64,000 bases of DNA from Spirochaetaceae bacterium (lineage in GTDB: Bacteria > Spirochaetota > Spirochaetia > Treponematales > Treponemataceae), in the NCBI GenBank assembly GCA_017618015.1, contig JAFZVC010000046.1:1-64000 (forward strand), written 5' to 3'. The position numbers and the translations under genes were made by a program. The notes below the pieces were generated by a model. The model worked only from the letters and a program-made list of their open reading frames with translations. It searched no databases and was not told where the DNA came from. Shown here piece by piece: positions 53,233 through 61,571 of the stretch (position 1 is the stretch's first letter; every line of letters starts with the position of its first letter).

Positions 53233-53976
53233 TCAAAAATAGCGGCATTCTATCGCCTTGTTTTTGCATCCATCTATACATCTTCCGCAATTAATGCATT
53301 CTTTCTGATTAAACTGATTTGTTTTTACAAGCTCATTAACCTTAAATCCCATTGGACAGTTTTTAGCGCAAACGCCGCAATTAACGCACTTTGTCGAATC
53401 TGTAACAAATTTTCTTGAAGGGATTTTCAGAAACTCACCAAGTTTTATCATTGAAATCATGCAAGGCGAAAACGGGCAGATATAATGAGCTGTATTGCTT
53501 TTCCCGGTAGTTTTTGTAAACACCGACGACAGTAGGAAAAGCGAATAAAAGACAATGACAAAAACATTATCGAACGCTGAATTGTATGGCAGAAATCCAA
53601 CTTTATTCCCGATGCAGCGGATATAAACATACAGCGGAGCAATAATCCACAACGACAATACAACGTGATAAATTATCCGCGGATATTTTGTCCTCATAAT
53701 TTCTGGATTATGAAAGATAAATGCAAAGAAAGTGAACATTCCCGTTATAGCGCATGTATGCGAGCAATGCGCACGTTGCAGGAAAAGCGATGATATTGAG
53801 ATAAGTACCCAAAAAGAGATTCCAATAACTGCGAATACTGACAAAGCTGTTCCGTTCGCTTCGTTTACTAAATGAATAAAAAAAACAAGCACTGGAGCAA
53901 GGATAATCAGTAAAGCGAACGGAAAAGTCAGAATTGTTGAAACAGCTTGTAGTTTCACACGATTTTTTTGCTTCAT
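53233..53976 (-). CDS. Membrane protein with two 4Fe-4S ferredoxin motifs
   Basis: 247 residues: about five membrane helices (~12-175), a CPFSPC pair after the last one, then two cluster motifs CVNCGVCAKNCP and CINCGRCIDGCK near the C-terminus. The layout resembles NapH/RdxA-type membrane ferredoxins used for electron transfer, although the partner is unknown. It begins nine bases after the GNAT stop and so belongs to that predicted LytTR-controlled unit. Confidence 0.85.
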   Translation of the reverse strand: MKQKNRVKLQAVSTILTFPFALLIILAPVLVFFIHLVNEANGTALSVFAVIGISFWVLISISSLFLQRAHCSHTCAITGMFTFFAFIFHNPEIMRTKYPRIIYHVVLSLWIIAPLYVYIRCIGNKVGFLPYNSAFDNVFVIVFYSLFLLSSVFTKTTGKSNTAHYICPFSPCMISMIKLGEFLKIPSRKFVTDSTKCVNCGVCAKNCPMGFKVNELVKTNQFNQKECINCGRCIDGCKNKAIECRYF

Positions 53977-53985
53977 TTATCCGTT

Positions 53986-54411
53986 CTATTCCTTATTTAA
54001 ATGCTTTATCAAAAAATACTTCGTGAGTTTCTCGTCAGAGCTCTTACGGACAAACTCTATTTCGAAACCTAAACTTTTATAAAACTCAGGAGCCTGAAAC
54101 GCGTATGTTGTCAGGTTGATATTTTCATATCTCTGACCGCTGAACTCTTTCTCAACTCTTTTTATCAATTCTGATCCAACGCCCTTCCCTCTGTATTCTT
54201 CCCTTACAATAAGATCCGTGACGTGAACCTCTTTGTAATACGAATGACCGACAACAACGCCCAAAAGCGTATCATCTTCTTTTGCGACAAAACAGAAGTC
54301 GTTGTAATCAACCTTTATGTTGAATTTCTTCGCGTACTCGTTGAATTCTTTATCTATGAAACTGCCCAGAGTTTCTCCGTCAAAATCAATCTTTAGTATC
54401 TGCATCGCCAT
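53986..54411 (-). CDS. GNAT acetyltransferase, first gene of a predicted LytTR target unit
   Basis: 141 residues, GNAT with VTDLIVREEYRGKGVGSELI and APEFYKSLGFEI. No ribosome-binding site; the ATG lies seven bases after a consensus-like -10 TATTAT. Co-transcribed with the 4Fe-4S protein gene downstream. Confidence 0.86.
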   Translation of the reverse strand: MAMQILKIDFDGETLGSFIDKEFNEYAKKFNIKVDYNDFCFVAKEDDTLLGVVVGHSYYKEVHVTDLIVREEYRGKGVGSELIKRVEKEFSGQRYENINLTTYAFQAPEFYKSLGFEIEFVRKSSDEKLTKYFLIKHLNKE

Positions 54412-54418
54412 GTTTCAT

Positions 54419-54486
54419 ATAATATCATAAAAGGCTTTTTTGCAGAAAAAAAAATGCACGAATTGTCAGAATTCGTGCATGAAATA
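54419..54486 (-). promoter_or_regulatory. Predicted LytTR-controlled promoter of the GNAT/Fe-S unit
   Basis: Minus strand: repeats TATTTCATG (54486-54478) and CAATTCGTG (54465-54457), 12-bp spacer, then extended -10 TGA-TATTAT (TG 54427-54426, hexamer 54424-54419). The TG is 38 bp from the second repeat, one base more than at the other three sites. Confidence 0.5.
54442..54480 (-). terminator. Terminator of the esterase gene
   Basis: Minus strand stem ATGCACGAATT (54480-54470) with AATTCGTGCAT (54464-54454), 5-nt loop, then nine T. It ends the esterase transcript and overlaps the direct-repeat element of the next promoter, just as the nadE terminator does. Confidence 0.85.
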
Positions 54487-54504
54487 GTAAGTCAGATTCA
54501 ATCC

Positions 54505-55458
54505 TTATTTGAAGACCATCTGGATAAAGTGGTCAAAGCCGTTAATAAAGACTTTCCACTCATGATCGCCACCGGCAAAGTCTTCACTTTCAAATCTTTC
54601 TATTCTGCTCCACTCAGGGATTTTATCCCTATATGCGCAGTAACCTGGATAGAAAGTTGTGTCGGCAGTTCCACATGTCATATAAAGAAGATTGATTTTC
54701 AAGGCAGGGGAAAAAGCTTTATCTATATCATTGATGAAAGTTTCAGGTGGTACAAATGGTGATTCAGGATTTATAGTATCTGTAAAAGGAACGGCTGAAA
54801 AAGCTCCAAAAGATGAAAATAAATCAAGACATAAACCTATGCCTATTCCTATAGTCTGATCGGAACCCATTGAAAGCCCTGCCATTGCTACATTCTCGCG
54901 TCCGTCAAGAACATTGAAATTTTCTTTAAGGTATGGAAGAAGATTATTTCTAAGCTCATCTCCAAAGTTAATTGCACCTTCGCGGTTTCGGTCACCCTGA
55001 GTAATATTCCAAGTTTTATCAGCATAACCAGATGGAGTTACGACTATCATTTGTTTAACTATTCCAGAAGCTATTCCGTTATCAAGGGATCGCCTCATAT
55101 CTCCTTCTTCATTGAGACCCCATTGATATTCATTGCCGTTCATTCCATGCATTACAATAAGCAGCGGATATTTCGTTTTTGTGTCATTTGCATCATAACC
55201 TGCAGGAAGATATACAAAGGCGTGTTTTGTATATCTGTCGGCATCCGTCAGATCTTTTTCATCAATGGTGTAATCTCTTGTAGGATAATAAATTTCAACG
55301 ACAGTTCCTTTTGAGCTGCTTACGGATTGTTCTACCTGAATGATATTGTCATCATTCGCCCATTTATCATTATCTTGTATGGTCAAACAACCAACGAAAA
55401 CGAACGCAACCGACACACAAACAGCAAGTACACAGAAGTATTTAACAAGTTTTTTCAT
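54505..55458 (-). CDS. Lipoprotein esterase (PF00756, feruloyl/acetyl xylan esterase-like)
   Basis: 317 residues. ATG-55458 follows GAGGAG; the lipobox is FVGC after a hydrophobic signal. Alpha/beta hydrolase with LLIVMHGMNGNEYQW (oxyanion region), nucleophile elbow MAGLSMGSDQ and a final NGFDHFIQ histidine. The Esterase-D-like family removes ferulic or acetyl groups from plant polysaccharides, which fits a gut fibre-degrading bacterium; the exact substrate is inferred. Confidence 0.87.
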   Translation of the reverse strand: MKKLVKYFCVLAVCVSVAFVFVGCLTIQDNDKWANDDNIIQVEQSVSSSKGTVVEIYYPTRDYTIDEKDLTDADRYTKHAFVYLPAGYDANDTKTKYPLLIVMHGMNGNEYQWGLNEEGDMRRSLDNGIASGIVKQMIVVTPSGYADKTWNITQGDRNREGAINFGDELRNNLLPYLKENFNVLDGRENVAMAGLSMGSDQTIGIGIGLCLDLFSSFGAFSAVPFTDTINPESPFVPPETFINDIDKAFSPALKINLLYMTCGTADTTFYPGYCAYRDKIPEWSRIERFESEDFAGGDHEWKVFINGFDHFIQMVFK

Positions 55459-55614
55459 ACACACTCCTCTTATGATTATTATACATCAATTTATGCACAC
55501 GACAAGAAAATTATTCCAGCTGAGAGAAGTGTCACATCGCTTCGTACAGGATTAGGGAAAATCATTACTATCTTTTCTGATATGTATGTGTTATATTGAG
55601 TACAGGAGGTTAAT

Positions 55615-55869
55615 ATGCCTTAAATTGCAAGATTTTATGGAATTATAATAAAAATGTTCTTTAAGCCTAAAGAGCATGAACCATCCCATATTCATGCCTT
55701 ATATGGCGAATATGTCGGGGTTTTTAATATCAAAACACATAAAATGACCGATGGCGATTTGCCTTCTAAAGCGCAAGAACTTGTTGAAGAGTGGCTTTCA
55801 ATAAATGAAGAAAAGCTTCAAACAATGTGGGACACACAAAAAATCGTCAAGTTGCCGCCTTTGGAGTAA
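55615..55869 (+). pseudogene. DUF4160 gene with a stop at codon 3, possible re-initiation at 55654
   Basis: AGGAGGT is well placed before ATG-55615, and the frame reads M-P-stop, then IARFYGIIIKMFFKPKEHEPSHIHALY, which is the normal DUF4160 N-terminus (usually MPxIARFYG). Codon 3 (TAA, 55621-55623) therefore interrupts an otherwise intact gene of ~85 residues. Translation could restart at ATG-55654 to give a 71-residue protein lacking the first strand. DUF4160 and DUF2442 genes commonly occur in pairs and are suspected toxin-antitoxin partners. Confidence 0.7.
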
Positions 55870-55871
55870 TT

Positions 55872-56120
55872 ATGATACCAAGAATAAAAACAATAACTCC
55901 AGAAGATAATTTCAAATTAAAAGTTCTCTTTGATGACGGCAAGTATGTATTATATGATGTAAATCAGGATATTGAACAAATTGACGAGTTCAAGCCACTC
56001 CGCACATTATTCGGATTATGGAATCAAATTCAGCTTGATGAGAGCAGAACCTGTGTCTTCTGGAACGATAGGATAGATTTACCTAGCGATACGATTTATG
56101 AATATGGTGTTGAGATTTAG
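55872..56120 (+). CDS. DUF2442 protein
   Basis: 82 residues, DUF2442 pattern: LKVLFDDGKYVLYDVNQDI, FKPLRTLFGLWNQIQLDE, IDLPSDTIYEYG. ATG-55872 begins two bases after the DUF4160 stop. Function unknown; the pair resembles a small toxin-antitoxin-like module. Convergent with the VapC-type gene. Confidence 0.8.
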   Translation: MIPRIKTITPEDNFKLKVLFDDGKYVLYDVNQDIEQIDEFKPLRTLFGLWNQIQLDESRTCVFWNDRIDLPSDTIYEYGVEI

Positions 56121-56127
56121 TATTCTT

Positions 56128-56514
56128 TCACATCGTTTCGACAGACAGACCGTCTATCAAAGAAAAATCACTGTCTGCCGTGACAAGCGTTAAGTCGGCT
56201 GCAAGACATGTTGCCGCAATCCAAATATCATTTTCTGGGATTGGTTTCCCTTTTGCTTTTATGGCGGCTTTTACTTTTCCATAGTTTTTGGAAATTTCTA
56301 AATCTGGATATAATACTTTCATCTGCTCGCAAAAGCAAAAGTAATTATCGCGATTGAACTCTTTCTTTGCCGAAAGTTCCGCGCCGTACATCAATTCGCC
56401 CACAGATATTGAAGAAATATATAAATTTTCCAAATCGTCGAAAAGAGAAAATAGCTCGGTTTCACCTTTGAAAAAGCGGATTATGACGTTTGTATCGATA
56501 AGTTTACCATTCAT
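56128..56514 (-). CDS. vapC: PIN-domain toxin (VapC-like)
   Basis: 128 residues, PIN-domain ribonuclease with conserved acidic residues: D7 in LIDTNVIIRF, E in SVGELMYG, D in PENDIWIAA and D in VTADSDF. VapC toxins cleave tRNA or rRNA. Its ATG overlaps the antitoxin gene by 11 bp. Confidence 0.9.
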   Translation of the reverse strand: MNGKLIDTNVIIRFFKGETELFSLFDDLENLYISSISVGELMYGAELSAKKEFNRDNYFCFCEQMKVLYPDLEISKNYGKVKAAIKAKGKPIPENDIWIAATCLAADLTLVTADSDFSLIDGLSVETM

Positions 56515-56794
56515 TTACATCAACCTTACGGCATTCCAATATCGCGTTTTGCATTCCGTCCGCAGTTTCTTTATCTATGCAGCCAAAAAAATCTTTTATT
56601 GATTTTTGATTTGCTGTGTTTGCGCGTAAAACCAGATTCTCATATTCATCGATAGGAAGGACGACAGCCTGCATTTCGTTGTTTCGGATTATCGCTATTT
56701 TTTTCAGCTTCCGATTCATCAATGCGGTCAGAAAGTTTGAAAACTGGCGAACTAGTTGTGTCGCGGAGACTATTTCCTTTTTTTCAAAAGTCAT
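56504..56794 (-). CDS. Phd/YefM-type antitoxin
   Basis: 96 residues with the Phd/YefM DNA-binding N-terminus (VSATQLVRQFSNFLTAL, IRNNEMQAVVLPIDEYENL). Neutralises the adjacent PIN toxin and represses the operon. Three 12-bp-spaced repeats lie just upstream. Confidence 0.85.
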   Translation of the reverse strand: MTFEKKEIVSATQLVRQFSNFLTALMNRKLKKIAIIRNNEMQAVVLPIDEYENLVLRANTANQKSIKDFFGCIDKETADGMQNAILECRKVDVNEW

Positions 56795-56810
56795 GATAAG
56801 CGTACCTAGT

Positions 56811-56844
56811 ATGTATTATTATATGTATTATTTTGTGTATTGCA
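56811..56844 (-). promoter_or_regulatory. Toxin-antitoxin promoter with three direct repeats
   Basis: ATGTATTATT at 56811-56820 and 56823-56832, and a divergent GTGTATTGCA at 56835-56844, each shifted by 12 bp. On the minus strand they cover a TTGCAA / 16 bp / TATAAT promoter. A plausible autoregulatory operator of the antitoxin. Confidence 0.55.
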
Positions 56845-56873
56845 AGCAAAAGTTAAGCGAAAACAGAAATCTA

Positions 56874-56882
56874 TGGTATAAT
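56874..56882 (+). promoter_or_regulatory. Extended -10 of the GH78 gene
   Basis: TGG-TATAAT (56874-56882), giving a leader of about 25 nt that contains AAAGGAG before ATG-56914. No good -35 is seen. Confidence 0.5.
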
Positions 56883-56913
56883 GCCAGAAGAAAAAGCTAA
56901 AGGAGAAAATCAG

Positions 56914-59118
56914 ATGTTAATTCAAAACGCTTCCTGGATTCGGATGAAAGATGCCGTTTCTACAGTCGTGCCTGTGTTCAGAAGGGAATTTGGCTGTGAT
57001 AACCCGGTTCGTTCTGCGACTCTTGAGGTAACTTGCGACGGTGTGTACGAGGCCGTCCTTAACGGAAAGCGTGTTGGAGAATTCATTTTGGCACCTGGCT
57101 GGACGGAGTATTCAAAACGCCTGCAAGTACAATGCTACGACATAACGGCTCTTCTTGTTGGCGGTGACACGCATAATAACGAAAAAAAGGCGGAGAACAC
57201 GCTTGAAATAACGGTCGGAAACGGATGGTTCCGCAGGACGAACGCGCCTTGGACAAAGACGAATAATCCCGACGAGTTTTTGCCTGCAATGCTCATTGCG
57301 GCGTTGCACATTATTTACGAAGACGGCAGCGAGGAAATCATCCCGACTGACGGGCGCTGGCAAGTTGCAGAAAGCACGATAACGCTGAGCGGTATTTTTA
57401 TCGGCGAGGATGTGGACATGACGAAAACGCCTGTGTTCGAGGCTGCCGAAGTATGCGAGTATTCAAAGGACATCCTGATTGCGCAGGAAGGTCCCGAAGT
57501 TCACGAGCAGGAAACAGTCTTTCCGCGGAGTTCTTTCCGCACGCCCAAAAACGAGTGGGTGCTTGATTTTGGGCAGAATCTGACGGGCTACATGGCTTTC
57601 GAAATGGACGCGCACGCTGGCGAAAGACTGAGCATTTCGACTGCCGAGGTTCTTGATAAGGACGGCAACTTTTACACGGCGAACTACAGGTCAGCAAGAA
57701 GCCAGCTTCACTATATCTGCCGCGAAGGGCACCAGTCATACAAGCCGCGGCTTACGTTCTTTGGCTTTAGATATTTGAGGATTGATGAAGCTCCGGAAGG
57801 CTTTAGCGCGGAAAACATTCACGCGGTCGTGCTGCATTCCGAAATGACGCGCACAGGCTGGCTTGAAAGCAGCGACACGATGCTGAATCAGCTTTTCAGT
57901 AACATTTTGTGGAGCCAGAAGGGCAACTATCTTGATATTCCGACGGACTGCCCGCAGCGTGATGAGCGGTACGGCTGGACAGGTGACGGTCAGATTTTCT
58001 GCAAGGCGGGCACGTACCAGTACGATGTGCGCCAGTTTTTCCGCAAGTGGCTCGCAGACATGAGGGCGGCACAACACGATGACGGCTGGGTTCCCGAAGT
58101 TATTCCGAGTCTTACGGCGTACAAGCCGGGCGGTGCGGCATGGTCGGACGCTGTTACGATTATCCCGTGGCAGCTTTACGAAACTTACGGCGACGTGACT
58201 TTTATCTCTGACATGTATGATGCGATGAAAAAATGGGTCGCTTATGTGCCGACAGTCTCGACGACTCCGTACTTATTCACGGGCTGCTGGACTTACGGCG
58301 ACTGGCTCGCGCTCGACCATCCGGAGGGGTACGTGCCCGCGACGATTGAGCTTTCTAAGCGCGGCTACAGCAACGACGACCTTGTGTGCAGCGCGTTCTA
58401 TGCAAATTCAGTGAGTATAGTGCTGCGCATCGGGAAGATTCTTGGTCAGGACGTGAGCGAGTACGAGACGCTTTACAGCCGCATAAAAGCCGCGTTTACG
58501 GAAAGGTTCGGCGGCAAGCTCAACACGCAGACGGAGAAAGTTCTTGCGCTTCACTTTAATCTTGCGGAAAATCCACAGGCACTTGCGAATGCGCTTGCCG
58601 AGCAGGTTCGCGCGTGTGGCATGAAACTTCAGACGGGGCTTTTGGGTACGCCGTATCTGCTTCATGAGCTGAGCCGCTACGGTCATTACGACATAGCGTG
58701 GTCGCTTCTTTTGCGGAAGGAATACCCCGGCTGGCTTTATTCGGTGACGAAAGGCGCGACGACTGTTTGGGAGCACTGGGACGGAATTAAGCCGGACGGA
58801 ACTTTCTGGGATGACGACATGAACTCATATAACCATTATGCGTATGCGTCGGTTGCGGACTGGATTTTCGGCGTTGCTTGCGGAATAAAGCCAGCCGCAC
58901 CTGGGTTTAGTAAGGCGCGCATTGAACCGCACCCGGACGCGCTGCTTGGTAGTTTGAGCGCAGTTTTGGACACCGTTCACGGAAGAATCCGCTCGGCGTG
59001 GAAATACACGGACAGCGGCATCCGCTACGAAATAGACACGCCGGTGGAGACGGAAATCGTCATCGGAGGTGTTACAAAAAATGTCGGAAAAGGAAAGTAT
59101 ATCTTCGGAGCGGACTAA
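56914..59118 (+). CDS. Alpha-L-rhamnosidase (GH78)
   Basis: 734 residues. N-terminal beta domain with the WTEYSKRLQVQ and YDIT elements, then the GH78 (alpha/alpha)6 barrel with DCPQRDERYGWTGD (~344-357), the signature containing catalytic acidic residues, and GATTVWEHWDG...NSYNHYAYASVADW towards the end. Releases rhamnose from plant polysaccharides or glycosides. No signal peptide, so intracellular. ATG-56914 is supported by AAAGGAG. The stop overlaps nothing; the hydrolase ATG follows at once. Confidence 0.93.
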   Translation: MLIQNASWIRMKDAVSTVVPVFRREFGCDNPVRSATLEVTCDGVYEAVLNGKRVGEFILAPGWTEYSKRLQVQCYDITALLVGGDTHNNEKKAENTLEITVGNGWFRRTNAPWTKTNNPDEFLPAMLIAALHIIYEDGSEEIIPTDGRWQVAESTITLSGIFIGEDVDMTKTPVFEAAEVCEYSKDILIAQEGPEVHEQETVFPRSSFRTPKNEWVLDFGQNLTGYMAFEMDAHAGERLSISTAEVLDKDGNFYTANYRSARSQLHYICREGHQSYKPRLTFFGFRYLRIDEAPEGFSAENIHAVVLHSEMTRTGWLESSDTMLNQLFSNILWSQKGNYLDIPTDCPQRDERYGWTGDGQIFCKAGTYQYDVRQFFRKWLADMRAAQHDDGWVPEVIPSLTAYKPGGAAWSDAVTIIPWQLYETYGDVTFISDMYDAMKKWVAYVPTVSTTPYLFTGCWTYGDWLALDHPEGYVPATIELSKRGYSNDDLVCSAFYANSVSIVLRIGKILGQDVSEYETLYSRIKAAFTERFGGKLNTQTEKVLALHFNLAENPQALANALAEQVRACGMKLQTGLLGTPYLLHELSRYGHYDIAWSLLLRKEYPGWLYSVTKGATTVWEHWDGIKPDGTFWDDDMNSYNHYAYASVADWIFGVACGIKPAAPGFSKARIEPHPDALLGSLSAVLDTVHGRIRSAWKYTDSGIRYEIDTPVETEIVIGGVTKNVGKGKYIFGAD

Positions 59119-60705
59119 ATGCATTTCGGTTTTTCTTATATCGGACTCATATATCTTGTGCTGCTGATTGTGCCTAATATCATTTGGGCGAAAAACAAGC
59201 CGAAAGATTACGAGAAGTATGCCGTGAACGAAAGCAAGAAACTTCTTGCATTTGAAAGAATTGGCGAGGTTCTTGTGAGTACGTTCGCGGTCATCTTCGC
59301 GGATTTTAATTGCCGCGCGTGGACAGCGTGGTGTTTGTGGCTTGTTGCGTCTTTTGTGCTGATGGTGCTGTATGAAGTTTATTGGGTGCGGTATTTCAAA
59401 AGCGAAAAGCGGATGTGCGATCAATACAGAAGTTTGCTCGGCATTCCGGTCGCGGGGGCGTCGCTTCCGGTAGCGGCATTTTTCCTGCTCGGCATTTATG
59501 GCTGCAATATCCTGATGATTGTCGCGGTGATTGTGCTGGGCATTGGGCATATCGGGATTCACGTCGCACACGAAAAAGAAGCGCGAGCCGCGGATCTCGT
59601 GGGTTGTGCAAGTATCGCGAAACCCCGCAAAAAGCATGTCGTGCTTCGGATTCTCAAGTGGATGGGAATCGTTCTCCTCATCCTGATTTTCGGCGCGATA
59701 AGTTTCGTCATCGGGGTCAGGAACGTCAGGTTTATAAAACACTACGCGAATTACATAAACGGCGTGGAAGAGCAGACGTATATCCCGCTCGGCGGTCAGG
59801 AGCAATATGTCCTTATAACAGGAAGAGATGTCGCAAATCCTGTGATAATCTACCTGCACGGTGGTCCAGGCTCCCCATACACTATGGCTATGAACACTTT
59901 TGCAGACGAGCTTATGGACGACTACACTTTTATCGGGTGGGACCAGCGCGGATGCGGCAGAACTTTTTACAAAAACGTTGCGGCTGATCCACAGTATAAG
60001 ACGGTTTCGTTCGAGCAGGCTCTTGCGGATTTGGACGAGCTTGTAGATTATGCGTGCAAACGGTTTGACAAGCGTGGTGTTATCCTGATGGGGCATTCTT
60101 ACGGAACGATTCTTGGAAGCCAATACGCGCTCTCTCATCCGGAGAAAGTTTCCGCGTACATTGCTGTGGCGCAACTTGTTTCACTTTCAGACGGCGAAAT
60201 ATTGAGCTATAACGATGCTATGGAGAAAGCGCTGGCGCAGGGCGATGACACAAGCGCGATGGAAAAAGCTTATGAGACATATATCTCGAAAAAAGGGATT
60301 TTGAATCTGCTTGCGTTGCGGAATCAAACTTCGAAGTACCACACCGCGAAAAAAGGAACAAATTACGTTTGGCAAGGGCTAAGTTCTCCGTATTTTGGCG
60401 TTGATGACGCAATGTGGTTCGCGGTGCAGATGAACTATATCGGGGATTTTATGGGGGTGACGTATCAGCTGATAAATAGCATTATGAACTACAATGCTTT
60501 TGAGGAAAAACTCGAGTATCAAGTGCCGGTTTATTTTATTTCCGGCTCTGATGACTGGACTTGTCCGGTCGATTTGGTTAAAAACTATATGGATGAAATT
60601 ACGGCACCCGAAAAGAGCCTTACGCTCATAGACGGATGCGGTCATTCTCCGCATTTCGGAGCGCCGAAAGAGTTCGCGGACGCAGTGCGGAAAGTGCTTA
60701 AGTAA
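59119..60705 (+). CDS. Membrane domain fused to an alpha/beta hydrolase (prolyl-aminopeptidase-like)
   Basis: 528 residues. The first ~205 hold about six hydrophobic helices of an unrecognised small membrane domain, followed by basic PRKKHVVLR and one more helix. The rest is an alpha/beta hydrolase with HGGPGS (~247), nucleophile elbow MGHSYGT, acidic SGSDDW and catalytic His GCGHSP, as in proline iminopeptidases. The two parts are usually separate proteins, so this is probably a fusion giving a membrane-tethered peptidase/esterase. Adjacent to, and probably co-transcribed with, the rhamnosidase. Confidence 0.83.
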   Translation: MHFGFSYIGLIYLVLLIVPNIIWAKNKPKDYEKYAVNESKKLLAFERIGEVLVSTFAVIFADFNCRAWTAWCLWLVASFVLMVLYEVYWVRYFKSEKRMCDQYRSLLGIPVAGASLPVAAFFLLGIYGCNILMIVAVIVLGIGHIGIHVAHEKEARAADLVGCASIAKPRKKHVVLRILKWMGIVLLILIFGAISFVIGVRNVRFIKHYANYINGVEEQTYIPLGGQEQYVLITGRDVANPVIIYLHGGPGSPYTMAMNTFADELMDDYTFIGWDQRGCGRTFYKNVAADPQYKTVSFEQALADLDELVDYACKRFDKRGVILMGHSYGTILGSQYALSHPEKVSAYIAVAQLVSLSDGEILSYNDAMEKALAQGDDTSAMEKAYETYISKKGILNLLALRNQTSKYHTAKKGTNYVWQGLSSPYFGVDDAMWFAVQMNYIGDFMGVTYQLINSIMNYNAFEEKLEYQVPVYFISGSDDWTCPVDLVKNYMDEITAPEKSLTLIDGCGHSPHFGAPKEFADAVRKVLK

Positions 60706-60776
60706 ACTCGAAATGCGAAGCTTCTAGCACAGTCGCGTATTGCGCCGCTAAAATCCCTTATTGGAGAAATTAAAAA

Positions 60777-61559
60777 ATGGTAGACGGACATATTCATATT
60801 GAGCGTGGAGAATATACGCTGGACTGGATTAATCGGTTTGTGCAACGCGCAGTTGAGATGCATGTTGATGAAATTCGGCTGTTGGAACACAATTTCCTGT
60901 TCAAGGAATTTGCTCCGATGTACGATTCGGTGTGCGTGTATAACGATTTTGTGAACGAGTGGTTTCATCGGGTGAGCGGCACAAAAAACTATGACGATTA
61001 TTTGCGGCTCATCGATAAGGTGCGAAGCGAGAAGTGGCCGGTACGCATAAAATTCGGGCTTGAAGTTTGCTATTTCAAGAAGTTCGAGGATTTTACGGCA
61101 AAGCTGATACAAGGCAAAGGCTTTGATTTTTTGCTCGGCAGCATCCATTTCGTAAATAATTTTGCGTTTGACCATACAGCAGAACTTTGGGCGGGACTTG
61201 ATGTTGACGAGGTTTACCGCAGTTATTTTGAGGATTCGATTTCGCTTGCAAAAAGCGGTCTTTTCGACGGAATCGGGCATCCTGACTCAATCAAGATGTT
61301 CGGGCACAAACCGTCGTTCGCGCTTACTGACTACTACGAGAATCTTGCTACGGCATTGGCGGAAAGCAATATGTACGCGGACGAGAACAGCGGAGTTTAC
61401 AGACGATATTCGGCTACAGCTTCGCTCGGCATGGAAGTGGAGTTTTTGAAGATTTTGAAAAAACATAATGTGCGGATTGTCACTTCATCGGATGCGCATC
61501 ACCCGGAAGACGTTGGGTATAAGATTCGGGAGATGGAGCAGATTGTGGCAGAATGCTGA
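60777..61559 (+). CDS. PHP-domain phosphoesterase (histidinol-phosphatase-like)
   Basis: 260 residues with PHP metal ligands in DGHIH, EHNF, GLEVCY, GSIHF, GHPDSIK and SSDAHHPEDVG. HisJ-type histidinol phosphatases have this set, but no other histidine genes are nearby, so the substrate is open. TTGGAG precedes the ATG. Confidence 0.86.
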   Translation: MVDGHIHIERGEYTLDWINRFVQRAVEMHVDEIRLLEHNFLFKEFAPMYDSVCVYNDFVNEWFHRVSGTKNYDDYLRLIDKVRSEKWPVRIKFGLEVCYFKKFEDFTAKLIQGKGFDFLLGSIHFVNNFAFDHTAELWAGLDVDEVYRSYFEDSISLAKSGLFDGIGHPDSIKMFGHKPSFALTDYYENLATALAESNMYADENSGVYRRYSATASLGMEVEFLKILKKHNVRIVTSSDAHHPEDVGYKIREMEQIVAEC

Positions 61560-61571
61560 TTGAGGAAAGAA

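Noticed and set aside
58825-60174. 449-codon minus-strand frame opposite the GH78 and hydrolase genes
   Set aside because: Composition (His/Arg-rich, no domain) is that of an antisense shadow; both genes opposite are well supported.
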